A stretch of DNA of 64,000 bases. It comes from Saussurea involucrata (Eukaryota; Streptophyta; Magnoliopsida; Asterales; Asteraceae). The notes beneath the pieces are model-generated. The model was not told where the DNA came from and made no database searches. It was given only the letters and a program-made list of their open reading frames with translations. The translations under genes and the position numbers were made by a program. The stretch covers positions 19,953,001 to 20,017,000 of the forward strand of contig CM066322.1 of NCBI GenBank assembly GCA_033807775.1, given 5' to 3'. Of the stretch, positions 21,376-33,111 are shown in pieces (position 1 is the stretch's first letter; each line of letters begins with the position of its first letter).

Positions 21376-22220
21376 TGTTGGTCCGAGCTATAAAATAACA
21401 CACAATACTAAGTATTGTAGAAGGGGTTGAATATAATACACAAAAATTATACTTAATTTAATTCTTTATTGATATAAAATCAAGAATGACACATAGAAAA
21501 CTTTTAGATTGTTGCGGAAAAGAACAGATTAAAATCTATACTAACAATCTCACATAAAGTATACAAAGAAACTTTTCACAACTTGAACACTAAGACAAAG
21601 CTATGAAGTTTTTGAGAGAGAAAGAGTTTGCCGAATTCTGCCTTTTACACAAAGTAAATTCTTCAAAAAACGTCACCTTGCATGAAGAGGGCTTCTTCCT
21701 TAAATACTCCCATGTGCATTAAATGCATGGACACTTGTCAAAATAGGATTGAGGATCAGGTTGTCCTTGAACAAGACGAACGATCTTTTTTGTCTTGTGG
21801 TAGGACAGAGTTGACTTGCAGGCAATGTTGTAGACCTTTCCTTAAAAATGTATAAAAGCCAAATAACCTTTTTCTGCATCTTTAGAGAATGTTCCCATCA
21901 ATGCAAGATATTGAGAGATCTTCTAGGCAGAGAGCAAGAATCTTGTAGGATCCCACCGATTTTGCATGGGGTAAAATCGGTGAGCCTCCTACCGATTTCT
22001 AAGACAAAAATCGGTGGAGGACAGCTTAGTTAAATATTTGAGAAGTTTATCTTCATTGCACAATGGTAGATTCACTTCTTCTTGATTTCGACTGATATTC
22101 GACTTTATCGAACTATGAAATTATGACTAAGCTATTACAAAGAATCTGAAAATATTCTAAGTACAAAATATGATAATAAGGAGATCGGGAGGTCATCTTC
22201 AAATCTTTGGTGACCCAACA
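21376..22220 (-). mobile_element. Solo LTR F, with TSD
   Basis: 845 bp, TGTTGGTCC to GACCCAACA, perfect TSD AAACT (21371-21375 and 22221-22225). A TATA-like GTATTTAAGG on the minus strand (near 21700-21709) suggests minus orientation. It contains three to four ACCGATTTT/AAAATCGGT arms at 21957-22018. Confidence 0.87.
21955..22020. repeat. ATCGGT inverted-repeat cluster in LTR F
   Basis: ACCGATTTTG..TAAAATCGGT pairs across 21956-21980, and ACCGATTTCT..AAAAATCGGT across 21992-22017. Confidence 0.88.
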
Positions 22221-22501
22221 AAACTTGTACATATCGTCTCGAAACCAAAATCGAACCGGTACCGAACTTGTATCGTTGTACATATGGTTTGGTTTTCGGT
22301 CTTAGTTTCTAGTTCGGTACGGTACCGTTCAGTAGCGGTTCAGTACTAGTCCTGGACCAATCTCATCCCTACCGAGATGCACTAGATCAGTACCCGTATC
22401 AAGCGCGATTCATGGGTGGAGTTAAGATTAAAAGTGATCAAGAGTTCAGATCCATTTCTCATGATTCTCTCGTTAACTCAACTTCTCACACGATCATTCG
22501 A

Positions 22502-22540
22502 CTATATATATATATATATGTATGTATGTATGTATGTATT
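22502..22540. repeat. (TA)n(TATG)n microsatellite
   Basis: TA run followed by about five TATG units, adjoining the MITE end. Confidence 0.95.
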
Positions 22541-22833
22541 GTTATGCAATCATTTTAACAAATAAATTGGGTGTAAGATAGCAAACATATAAGTGGATAG
22601 AAGAAGATGACAATGTGATTGGACATAACAAACGTTAGTACATAGCTAGTTTCATAAAGTTTAATTCGGTATTACAAAATTCGCACAATGAATCATAGAG
22701 CCGACAACATTTGATACGACCTCAAACATTTTAAATCAACAAAAACGATTAAAAAGAACATTTCTAGTTTGTTTTATATTTACAGTTTGGTAAAATCATT
22801 GATATTATCAAAGAGCGTTTCGTATCATACCAA

Positions 22834-23200
22834 GGGGTGTTTGGGATTGCTTATTTAAAGTGTTTTTAATTTATTTCGGTCTGGTATCGGAAATATAGAG
22901 TTTTTATGTTTGGATGGAAAAATAAATAAATGTTTATACCGGTTTGGCACTGGTGATAAGGAGTTTTTTTATAATTAACTCCTTTTAACTTATTAACCAT
23001 TTGAAATATCTTATCAGTATTTTTTTTGTTATTTTACATGTATAAACAACCCTAACCCCCCCCCCCCCCTAAAAACAACTTATCAGCTTATTACGTTGAT
23101 TCCAATCATTTTTTATAAAACTCCCGTTTGACACCACATAAGTTGATAAAACACTTTTACAAAAAAAAATTGTTTTAAATAAGTAATCCCGAACAGCTCC
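22834..23200. mobile_element. MITE with GGGATTRCTTATTT inverted repeats
   Basis: The left end GGGGTGTTTGGGATTGCTTA matches the complement of the right end, which closes in AATCCCGAACAGCTCC, over about 26 bp with four mismatches. It holds a C14-15 run near 23057. No clear TSD; hAT-like by terminus. Confidence 0.7.
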
Positions 23201-23203
23201 TAA

Positions 23204-23477
23204 GACCATCTCCAATGGGGTTAAACACTAAACTTGGTGTAAATAACATTATTCACATCTCCAATGGGGTCTCTATTTTTCACACTAAATTTAGTGTAAT
23301 GAATAGTATTACACTAGATTTGGTGTAACACTATTCATTTACACTACTTTTTACTTTGGTGTAAAATATAGTGTTATCCATTGGAGAAGATTTACTATTA
23401 ACACTAAAATTTACATTACTTTTTACACTATTTTTAAAATTTGGTGTAAAATATAGTGTGACCCATTGGAGATGCCC
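23204..23477. mobile_element. Tourist-like MITE, TSD TAA
   Basis: GACCATCTCCAATGGGG at the left and CCCATTGGAGATGCCC at the right, flanked by TAA (23201-23203 and 23478-23480). The interior repeats TTTGGTGTAAA and its complement. It was inserted exactly at the edge of the preceding MITE. Confidence 0.9.
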
Positions 23478-23519
23478 TAAATAAGGCTTTTATACATGCA
23501 ATAATATCAGAAATTGAGT

Positions 23520-23710
23520 TCCGTGAGAATGAAAGTTATGTTGAGAAATGTGATATGTGATATTCACCATTAAATGCACATTACAATAAGATGCCTCAGA
23601 TCATTTCCCGTATCAAACGCGATTCATAGGATGAGTTTGAGATTAATTAAAAGTGCTTCTTACTTTGTTACTTTAATTTATCTTCTCATACAATCTTTCA
23701 TCATTATGTT
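23520..23710. mobile_element. MITE family G, copy 3 (degenerate)
   Basis: Shares CCCGTATCAAACGCGATTCA and the following GAGATTAATTAAAAGTG with G2, flanked by AAGTTATGTTGAGAA and TCTTCTCATACAATC ends. Confidence 0.65.
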
Positions 23711-24382
23711 AATTGGTTATCTAACAGCCTATAGAAAAATGTGACGTTAGTACGTTATTCTGCTAGATAAGAAGACATAATCACATGACTAAGCTCGAGA
23801 GCATGTAGTTGGAAGAGGAACTGGTTGGTGACCGTAAAGCACAAGATGTCTTTTTCTATAACATTAACCGAAATGGCATTTAATTATTATTTAAAACTGT
23901 TTATTTACAATAAATATAAAATTATATAAGAAATAACGGTCGATAATATGATAAATTAATATTATCTAAACGATGTATATATTAACGCTCATGTTTTTTT
24001 GCTCAATAGACGCCGGCGTGCTTACAATTTTGAAAACAATATTTCAAATCCTAAAACATATTACTCAATTTTTATTTACAATACAAAAAATGTGGTAATG
24101 TGGTTGTTCTTTCTTTTAGTCATGTAAATCATGCCAAACTCTTCCTACATGTATCTTCATTTTTGTTTCATCAATAAATCACGTTTTTTTAACCTTTTAA
24201 TTAAATTATAATATTTTCTAAAATAAAAATATACTGTACATATATAGGAAAATACATTACTTTATTCGAGACATGATATGATTAAAAAAGATTTGATTTA
24301 GAATTCAACACCGTATTTGTTTGTTAACCAAACAAGAATATATATAAAATAAAATCGTTATTGTTGATAATTATTGATCGTA
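23711..24382. other. AT-rich non-coding DNA
   Basis: No coding or repeat feature recognised. Confidence 0.4.
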
Positions 24383-24736
24383 TTAGACCACCTGTACCGG
24401 CATCGGGTACGGATCGGATAAGGCTGAGGTGGCAAGCGGGTAGGGGAAGGCTGCATCGGATACGGGTACGGGGGGTGGCCGGGTAGCAAGCGGGTTCGGC
24501 TACCAGGTTCACCAACCCGATCAACCCGTTGCAATATTAATTTTTTTTTTTATTTTTTTTTATTTTTTTTAAACAATACCGTTGGTAAACGGCTATTTTA
24601 CAAAATTAAATTTTTTTTTTCAAATTAATCACACTATATATATTAACCTATACCATCTTATTTTTTCACACCAAAACATACTTTCTTCCATTTCTCTCAA
24701 ATTCAATACCTTCTTCCATTTCTCTCAAATTTCATC

Positions 24737-25967
24737 ATGAATCCAAACACCACACCTACATCCCGTCGTAACCGATCGGATACACCGCAACAAGACCCGG
24801 AGCTTGGCTTCCAAGCGTTTTCTCAACAAGGTTATATTCCGCAACAAGCGTTTTCTCAACAAGTTCCGCAACACCCGTATATTCCTTATCAATTTACACG
24901 TCATGGTTTGCTTCAACAAGGTTTTACTCCCGCCAATTACCAACTTCCTCAACCCGCAATCAGTCTCGACGACGACTTTGTTCCTGAAACCCAACAACCG
25001 CACACACCACAATCGATCTCCACACAACAATCAATCACGGAACCATCAAACCCGACACCAACGCAAAAAGGAAAAAAGAAAAAATATGAAAATAGAGCCA
25101 CCCGACAGATGTGGACTAAAGAGGAGGAAGTCGCGTTAGTGTCGGCGTGGGTTGACGTTTCGGAGGACCCCGTTGTCGGTAACGCACAAACCGGTGGTAA
25201 TATTTTTATTATTATTATTGTTATTATTATTATTATTATTGTTATTATTATTATTATTATTAATATTCTTGTTATTATTCTTATACTTGAATTTACATAA
25301 ATGTAGACAGTTTTTGGAACCGAATCTCGAAGGTGTTCTATAATTCTATGGGTCGCCAAGATTATAGATTATTTCATCAACTGAACACCAAGTTCAAAGA
25401 CCTCAAAAAGAAAATTACGTGTTTTGCCGGCATCTACAACAACTTGGTCAATAATAGATCAAGCGGAATGAGTGACGCCGACATTTTACGAACGACACAC
25501 CACCGGCACCAAGGGGATATTGGGGTTGCTTTCACCCATGAACAAGCTTGGGATGTCCTAAAAAATGTCCAAAATGGTCAACGGTTCCAACGATGTCGAC
25601 AAATTCATCCTGGGGTTCAAAACGTACCAAACCTTCCGATGATGACGAGGTCGAGCAACTTCAACGACCCATCGGGAGAAACAAGGCAAAAAAAACATCA
25701 ACGAGTAATACGACTGGGTCGAACCCGGACGAAAGTGTTACTCAGTTGTTGACGACCATAAGCTCGTTCAACGAGCAGATTGAGGGTACAATGGAGTACA
25801 AAATGAAAAAACTTGAACTCGAACAACAAAAGTTGGATCTCGAACGAGAAAAACGATATCAACAAGACTTCGAGTTTTTCATAGCCCCGCATGATCACCT
25901 TTCGGGAGATTTTTTGAGGGCTACTTTAGCGAGAAAAGAGAAAATTAGAAAATATCATAATTTTTAG
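24737..25967 (+). pseudogene. PIF/Harbinger ORF1 (SANT/Myb-like, NAM-associated)
   Basis: The first exon (24737-25197) starts MNPNTTPTSRRNRSD. It has a Gln/Pro-rich N-terminus, a basic KGKKKKYENRATRQMW patch and the SANT-type RQMWTKEEEVALVSAWVDVS. A probable GT-AG intron (25198-25306) is filled with a TTA/TTG microsatellite. Exon 2 continues with FWNRISKVFYNSM, then KKKITCFAGIYNNLVN and HEQAWDVLKN. One base is gained or lost in the A6 run at 25559-25564, after which the frame 25548-25967 carries on: RPIGRNKAKK, a coiled coil (YKMKKLELEQQKLDLEREKR) and FEFFIAPHDH. Plant databases often name such proteins glutathione S-transferase T3-like or NAM-associated; known ORF1 proteins help the Harbinger transposase bind DNA. 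Nearly intact, one frameshift. Confidence 0.83.
25200..25263. repeat. (TTA)n microsatellite inside ORF1 intron
   Basis: ATT/GTT trinucleotide run immediately after the GT donor. Confidence 0.9.
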
Positions 25968-26522
25968 TGTTTTGTATTTTGTAATTTTTAATTTTTTAAT
26001 GAATGATATGAATTTTTATTTTTATTATTTATCTTATTTTTATGTATTTTTATTTATTTTGTTAAATAATTAAATGTGTAAATAAAATAATTAAAAAAGA
26101 TGAGGTGACAAGTGGGTTCATTGGGTAGTGGTACTCCACTTTTGGGTAAGGCCAAGCATAACGCATGCGGGTATGCATGCGGGCTCCAAGCGGGTAGCCG
26201 CGGGTTGGGATAGGGGGGGGGGGGGGCTTAGGGAGCGGGTAGGGGGGGAGCGGGTATGGCGGACTTGTAAACCCGTTGAACCCGAGAGGTATGTGAGGGT
26301 GGGTGTGGGGCCATTCCAGGGAGTGGGTAGCGGGTTGTGGTACTCCACTTTTTGAGGGTTTGAGGGTTAGGAGAAAATCTGATGTGGCGCTGATGTGGCA
26401 TTGAGGGCTTGAGGGCTTGCGGTACTGATGGCCTAAGGATTGGATAAGAAGGGTAGAAAAGAGAAAAGTTGATGTGGCGCTGAGGTGGCAAGTGGGTTCA
26501 TTGGGTTCAGGTACTCATGGCC

Positions 26523-26742
26523 TTACAGGGTGTCGAGTATCTGGTAACTTTATGTATGACACGTTTTTAAGTTACCTCAAAAATAAAAATGATGTGCAAG
26601 TATAATTTGGTATATATAAATATATTTAAAAAATTAATTATCATTCGATTAATTATAATAATTAAGGAAAAACAGGATAAAAACAATTATAAATTTATTT
26701 TTGTTCTCTCTCAAGGCTAACGCCATCTTGATCTAGCTGTCA
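26523..26742. other. Upstream region of the RRM gene
   Basis: AT-rich DNA between the Harbinger end and the gene. A second TATA-like word (ATTATAAATT) lies near 26687. Confidence 0.4.
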
Positions 26743-26763
26743 TCTCTCTCTCTCTCTCTCTCT
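26743..26763. promoter_or_regulatory. CT-repeat of the core promoter
   Basis: A pure (TC)n run about 20 bp upstream of the TATA box. Such pyrimidine patches are frequent in plant promoters; a regulatory role is inferred. Confidence 0.5.
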
Positions 26764-26781
26764 AACACTCAATTCCCTTCC

Positions 26782-26788
26782 TATAAAA
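26782..26788 (+). promoter_or_regulatory. TATA box of the RRM gene
   Basis: TATAAAA, 133 bp before the ATG; transcription would start near 26812-26820 and give a leader of about 105 nt. Confidence 0.6.
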
Positions 26789-26920
26789 CTTTCGATTCAC
26801 TCTTCTCACCCCTTCCCTAATTCCTTCTTCATCGCCCACTTTCCAAATTCCGGTTGATTACATCGACGACCGATCGGCTCTTTGTTTTCTACCGGTAATC
26901 ATTGCCGTCGGAGAAATCGA

Positions 26921-29728
26921 ATGACAATGATAATCAACAATAACAATGCCGGAGGATTAGTGGGGCCTTTTGGGGACACTACGTTGACCAAAGTCTTCGT
27001 CGGAGGACTGGCATGGGAGACTCCCAAGGAGGCCATGAGAGATCACTTCGAGAAATACGGCGACATTCTCGAAGCTGTCATTATCTCCGACAAAACAACA
27101 GGCCGATCCAAAGGCTACGGCTTCGTATGTATCTATTCATATCATGCACCCCTCTCGCACCCGATCATGATTCCTTTTCAACTAATTTTCTTTTCTTCTG
27201 TTTCTGCTATTGTGTGCATCAGGTGACATTTAAGGAGCCGGAAGCGGCTAAGAAGGCTTGCGAGGATCCGGCGCCGGTGATTAATGGCCGCCGTGCAAAC
27301 TGTAACCTCGCTTCCCTCGGCGCACGCCGGCAGAGACCGCTAACCGTTGTGCCGCCGCCTATATCACAGCAGCAGCAAACCGGTATGTTTTGCCTCTTTT
27401 TTCCAATCAAATAATTAGAGGTTGATTAAATTGGAAGCTAGGTTACACGTTACGGTTGTAAATTTTACGGTACAAATATGATATGTGTGTGTTTGGTCTA
27501 ATTCGAAGAGTGGATCCTTTTGGATTTGATCATTGTAGGGCCTAATGTGATTGTGGGACCGCGATCTGCCGGGACGATCACACCACCTCCGAGCCACGTG
27601 CAGTGGTACTATCCACCAACGCCTCCACCGGCGTCACCTTACCACCATCACCAGGCCGCCGTTCCTTATTACGGCTATGCTCCGGCGACTTACGTCGCTA
27701 CAACTGATGTCAGTTACAATCATGTAAGTGGAACCGGATCAGCTGAAACTCACCTGCATTTATGCCCATGAATATTCACAACTATATTTTGCAACATTGA
27801 AATCTAATTTTTTTTATATCATTATTCATAAAAATTGATAATTTGGTAAGGCCGTGCGTACCACCTCGGGTACCACGGCGGGTTCACCATCGGTTTGGCA
27901 TCGGGTAGGGCGGGTTGACGGTACGGGGGGTCGTGGGTTCACATCGGGGTTGGGGGTAGCGGGTAAGAGTGGGTTCGGGAACCCGGCTTAACCCGCCGTA
28001 ATTTTTTTTTATTTTTTTATTTTTTTAGGGTAAGGAGGGTAGGAAAATATTAAGCTGATGTGGCATCAGGGTTCAGTGGGTTCGATAGGAAGCAGTACTC
28101 CACTTTAGGGTAAGGAGGGTAGGAAAGAGAAAAACTGATGTGGCACTGAGGTGCCATCAGGGTTCAGTGGGTTCGATAGGAAACGGTACTCATGGTCTAA
28201 TACGATCTTCATAATTTTTTATAAAATCAACAAATATATTTTATATATATTTATATTCATCAAATTTAAAAGTTAATAAAGCATTAGACCATCCGCATCC
28301 GACCACAATTCTTTCTAAAGTGTCAAGCTTTGCAATAAAACTTTCACATCCATTCGAGATCAAACTCCTTTCTAAAGTAGTAAATTATGATATAGATAAT
28401 TATGATATAAATAATAAATTAATTATAAAATATAGATAACTAAAATATAATATAGATAATATTTGTATTTTAGTAATTTTTTTTTTATATTAATGTATTT
28501 TTATTTTAGTAGTTTAAATAAAAAAACATCCCATAAAAAGTATCATTTATTTAAAATAAATTGTGGGAATTTTTTTTAATAAAAATAATAAAAATAATGT
28601 TTAAATAAATTAATAAATGAATTAAATTTAATAAACTTATTAATAATTAATGCTTAAACAAACTAATAAATAAATTAAATTAAATAAAAATGTATTTGTT
28701 TTATATATATTTCATTGTGAAATGTTTTTTTCTAAAGATGAAAGATATTGTTAAACTTACAAGATGTTGCAAAATTGCAATTTATATGGCATGACATGAC
28801 ATCTTGCAAAAAATCCTGTGCTAGATGGGTCTGGATGCTCTTAGCCCTTTTAACCCTTAGTTACCATTTTATGTTTAATAATTTGATTATAAAATACAAT
28901 ATGTATTTTTGAAATATATAATTAATAAATTCTTTTATCAAGAATATGTGAAGAATTTGCATTTATTTATGGTAAATAATTTATGCTGAAATACTGGAAT
29001 ATGGAACAGAAACTAGGGTATACGGGTGGGGCCTACATGAATGGAGGGCACTACTCACATATGTATCCGAGTCATGCTACGATGGGTGCGCACGCATTGA
29101 TGCCAATGTATCCTATGTATCAATACCATCATCAGGCTCAGGCAATGGGCCTACCAGCCCAGTTCTTTTGTGCCCCAACATCTGCTGGCCCAATAGCTGC
29201 TGTTCCTGCTCTTCTCTCCAAACCCACACAAATTACTCCTTCTGCAGGTATACCACACACAACTTGATTATTATTATTTTTTTTTCCATTTTTATGTTTA
29301 AATCTTGAAATGATTTTAGATTCTAAGCTGTCAGATTAAATTATACCAACTTGAAATTAAATTGATATCACCTTTATTGTTATAATTTTTATTAGGAAAA
29401 ATATTTTTGGACAGTTAATTCACAACAATAAATGTTAAATAAATTGATGTTCTTTTATATTGAGACAATTATTGTTCTTTTTATAAATACTTGTCTCTTA
29501 TAGTAAATTTTGAAAATCAATGTTTGCCTTTATATATAGATGCTACAATGAATATGATACCATATGTGTTATTATAGCGTGTAATACAATTATCTTTATA
29601 CATTAAATGTTAAAATTTTGTGTATAATATAAGATCTTTTTGGAAAATTGTATTAAATTGATCTCACATGTAAATATGCTGTCAAAATGTTGTTGCCAGT
29701 TGGGTTTTGGCAGAATCACATGGGTTGA
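26921..29728 (+). CDS. RRM RNA-binding protein (RBM24/RBM38-like plant family)
   Basis: Five exons join without a stop: 26921-27124, 27223-27382, 27539-27723, 29010-29247 and 29700-29728, all with GT-AG introns, giving 271 residues. One RRM covers about residues 22-100. RNP2 is KVFVGGL (24-30) and RNP1 is KGYGFVTF (64-71), split by intron 1 between Phe68 and Val69. A conserved DGRRANCNLASLG-type block follows (here NGRRANCNLASLG), then a Gln run, Pro/Tyr/His-rich low-complexity sequence, and a short end GFWQNHMG. It should bind mRNA and affect its processing or stability; targets are unknown. The start is the first ATG after the TATA box, with an in-frame second Met two codons on. Intron 3 (27724-29009) hosts two MITEs. 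Exon 5 is the least certain; the frame supports it. This is the only intact host gene seen. Confidence 0.9.
27850..28197. mobile_element. Harbinger-derived MITE in intron 3, TSD TAA
   Basis: Ends GGCCGTGCGTACC and GGTACTCATGGTC, flanked by TAA (27847-27849 and 28198-28200). The interior shares GGGTAGCGGGT and GATGTGGCAC words with the element at 24386. Confidence 0.88.
28287..28840. mobile_element. Tourist-like MITE in intron 3, TSD TTA
   Basis: Left GACCATCCGCATCC and right GGTCTGGATGCTC, flanked by TTA (28284-28286 and 28841-28843). Very AT-rich interior. Confidence 0.82.
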
Positions 29729-29884
29729 AAGATGAGGATACTTATGGATCCTTTTTACCCATGATCACCAATCCACACATGAGTCAACCTGGATCTTTTT
29801 TTACCCATCACCAATACACATGTTTCTACTTGTTATTTATAAAAAGGGTCATGAGTTAGCACTTGATGTCCTAATTCAACCCTT

Positions 29885-29927
<43 letters not shown>

Positions 29928-30059
29928 AAGGATAATATCAGAATAGAAGTTAAGGTAAGTAGTGATTTGGACACTTAAATCATTTTTAATCAGTATTGAT
30001 TTAATGGTTTAATAACTCGTAAATTAGCTTATAAGAGAATTTTTAATTAATCTAAAGGT
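29729..30059. other. 3' flank of the RRM gene
   Basis: The 3' UTR should lie here; no unambiguous poly(A) signal was chosen. It contains an (AT)n run at 29889-29923. Confidence 0.4.
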
Positions 30060-30305
30060 AAAGATTACTTCTTAACCTTCTCATGATAACTACTCTTCTT
30101 ATCGAAAACAAACTATATTATGGTGAGAAAAGTAAGAAGGGATCTCCATCCTTGAATACACATTAGGATGAGGTGAAATGAGATACATCATATTATTCCT
30201 GTATCAGGCATGATTCATGAGTGTGTTTGAGATTAAAAGTGATCAGGTTGCAGATCATTTCTTATTTTCTGACATCAAGTCTTCCTATCACAAGATCCAT
30301 TGTCA
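30060..30305. mobile_element. MITE family G, copy 4 (degenerate)
   Basis: Shares GTATCAGGCATGATTCATGAG and GAGATTAAAAGTGATCAGG-type blocks with G2, with AAGTAAGAAGG to the left. Confidence 0.6.
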
Positions 30306-30339
30306 TATATGTATATATTTTTTGAAGTATATAATATTT

Positions 30340-30480
30340 ATATATGGCAAATGCAACAAATAAACTCACACACTCTTTTCATATTTGGTGAGGTTTGAAC
30401 CCCTGACCTCCTAGGTAGGAAGAGGAAAGAGGCTCAAAAAAATAAATAAAAAGATGGTTAATGATACAAGTACAGTTTGT
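30340..30480 (-). mobile_element. Possible SINE remnant
   Basis: The minus strand holds GGGGTTCAAACCTCACC, close to a tRNA B box (GGTTCRANNCC, one mismatch), within CTAGGAGGTCAGG. No A box or tail was confirmed. Confidence 0.3.
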
Positions 30481-31287
30481 TTGGCTGTTGAATAGGTACA
30501 GTTGAAGGAAGCTTTAACAAAGGTGGGTAAAAGTGGCAAATAACAAAAAAAGGAGGATGATAGAGTTGCTTTTCAGACCAACGCTATTTTATTTGATCTG
30601 TAATCACCTCTTATTTCTTTCCTTCTTTTATTTACATCATTTTTTTCTATTTATTTTTTCTATTATTCATTTTAAATTTTATTCTCATCCTCTAGGCAAT
30701 CTAACGTGTATCTCAACTTGGGATGCAAAATATTTTTAATCGTAATGAAAAACCCAATTAAATTTTGTCCTTTTTTTATAACTTTTTTCTTGTCATCTAA
30801 ATTGTTTAAAGGATTTCAGGCTCGTCTCTTATTGATCAATTGCAAAGAATACAATTTGTACGGACGGATAGAAACTATATCTCTATGACACTGGATTTGT
30901 TCGATACAATTTTGAACATCGAAACGCTTTGAATCGTTTACCACATTCGGGTTCATAAGATCTAAAAACCAGCTACCAAACAATTGATCTTGGAAAATTA
31001 CATTGAGAACAACAATGCAATAATAATCTATATAATTTTGAAAAGGACCATATTTGAGAAAAGGGAAATATTGATGGTTAATGTTGGGGCTGGAAGGAGG
31101 TGACCAATAATTGGTTGGTTGAGCCACCACTCGTTCCATGATTGGCTTAAAAAAACTAAAAATGTTTGGAATAACTTTAAATTGCCAACCAATTGTGTTG
31201 TTCGGAATTTATACATTCTCAAAACATGAATGTAGTGAACTTCAAAAAAATTGTCAATTAAGATAACCAAATATGTATTCTATAAAA
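30481..31287. other. Non-coding DNA before the Helitron
   Basis: No recognised gene or repeat; short open frames lack protein features. Confidence 0.35.
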
Positions 31288-31383
31288 CTAGTGTGTGAAC
31301 CGTGCGTTTCGTGGTAGCGATCTTTGTAAGAAAGCATTGAACAAATTAACATAAAACTCTCTTAGTTAATTAACAATTAATCA
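31288..31383 (-). mobile_element. Helitron 3' end, minus orientation, truncated
   Basis: The minus strand reads CGCACGGTTCACACACTAG followed by T, aligning with the 3' end at 43625-43654 of the plus Helitron (CGCGGTGCCACGCACTAG). It lies head-to-head with that element's 5' end. Confidence 0.55.
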
Positions 31384-33111
31384 TCAATATATATATTAAA
31401 GGAAAAACTACAAAGAATGATGTGACACTCTCTTAGAATAGGATTCTTAGCTAGAAATTTTATGGTTTTTTTGAATTTTTTAAATATTAAATATATTAAA
31501 GACTTTTATGCCCTTCATTGAAAATTGAAGTTTCTCATAGCAACTAGGCCACTTTCGTAATTTTGTCATCACTTTAATTAACCTTTAATATCCAAACTAT
31601 TCATGTTCCTATAAGTCTTTTACTCTCTCCAATCTCTTAAACCATCTATGATATAAGTCATCTACTTTCAATTTCTTCCTATGTAGGTGTTTCTTTTACT
31701 CTTCATCTTATGCCACTTTGTTTACTTTAAAGAGGCAAGCATTAGCTTTATTAACTTCTATTCACATATTATAATCACCTCCAAGGGTAGAGTGGAGTTC
31801 TAGAGTGTATTGGGATGAATTACGTTTGTTTCTTGGTCTATTAACTTCTATTCACAATTGCTATCAAATTCCGATGAATAACTACTCATTTTATCCGACC
31901 AAGTATGGTCGAAGAAAAACCAAGAAGTGTTTTTAGTTTTTTGTTTTGATTTGTTTCTTTTATATCAGTTGTACATTACATTCTTTTTTTCATTTAATTG
32001 TTAATATTAGAGTGTTGCGTATTAATGACTATTCAAGTTGTTATCAATAACAATGTTATTGGTTACATAAGATGTATTCATAATCAGTTGCAAGTTGTTA
32101 TTACGCCATTTTGTCATATTCTTCCAGTGATTGTTTTTGTTATTCTTTTGGTATTTAAAACTCATTGAAGAGCCAACATGTAGCTTATTTAATCTTATAA
32201 TTATAAGCATTACATCAATTTAAATTATAAGTTTAATGCTCTTTATTATTATAATTGTATTGAGATTTATAGAGGTGTGTTTTTACCCTCTTAAATCTTA
32301 ATGGACTATAATTTTTGATATCAATGTCTTCCAAGGGTTTTTGCCCTCCTTTACCAACCTTTCATATCCTTATTAATGGCTTAACAAATGCCATATTGCT
32401 TTAAATAAGGTTCGGTGTGATTAGAGTATTTTTTTCATAATTCATATCGAAGATAATTTTGAATATGGAATGTAGTTTTCTTAATCTCACGTGTTGAACA
32501 ATATCTTTTTTATTAATTCTCAACATATATGAACATCAACATATATTCTTTTGCTATTTGTGAGAATTTTTTTTCCATTTTTATATAAGAGCGTAGCAAA
32601 AGCCTATTATGTTTCGGAAAATGTAAACTTATGAAGGAAGAATTGGAGGATATATAGAACATATTTAAGGATATGGTTATGGTACAACTATAGGGCTTAG
32701 AACTTTGAAAATAACATAAAATTTTAAAATATTTATTTCATCTATAGTAAGTGTCTCAAAAGTGAGCTTCATGTACCAATTTTCCAAGTTAGTTTACAAT
32801 AATCGATGTAACACCCTCAAAATTGGAACGAGCAACTAACTTCAATTTCAATAAAATGACTAAATGATGATAAAATCATTTCTACATATCATCCTTAAAA
32901 ATACCTCAAAGTTTAAACATCATGAATTAAACAACTAACAACTCAAGGCGGGCGTTATTTAACCCAATTACAAGTTGCTAATCCCAACAAGTGCGGAAAA
33001 CTTCGCTAAGTATCTCACTCCTCGTGCACTCTACTAGCACTCATCACTTCACAGTGTAGCTAAAGTTATTCCCAACCTGAACTTGATGCACATGCCGACA
33101 AATAAAAAGGT

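Larger units (their letters stand above)
21214..22373. mobile_element. TIR DNA element nested in MITE G2
   Basis: Termini share GTAGGGATGAGA (21219-21230) and its complement (22361-22372). It is flanked by the 10-bp direct repeat GAGATGCACT (21204-21213 and 22374-22383). Inside the ends are repeated AACCGAACCGAA-type words. The duplication length fits Mutator or hAT; no transposase. Confidence 0.75.
21136..22501. mobile_element. MITE family G, copy 2, carrying nested insertions
   Basis: Near-perfect 29-bp terminal inverted repeats begin CGAATGATCATGTGAGAA and end with its complement at 22501 (one mismatch seen). The MITE is split by the element at 21214-22373. TA-rich flanks prevent a clear TSD. 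Confidence 0.85.
24386..26522 (+). mobile_element. PIF/Harbinger element carrying ORF1 only
   Basis: TSD TTA (24383-24385 and 26523-26525); ends GACCACCTGTACC and GGTACTCATGGCC pair at 9 of 13 positions. Subterminal regions are G-rich with GCGGGTAGC words. No DDE transposase is present. The right end (26330-26520) contains repeated GTGGTACTCC/GATGTGGC blocks, so other ends of this family may be stacked there. Confidence 0.85.

Noticed and set aside
24737..25967. Glutathione S-transferase, as such proteins are often labelled
   Set aside because: No GST fold motifs; the SANT domain, the NAM-associated tail and the Harbinger borders explain it.
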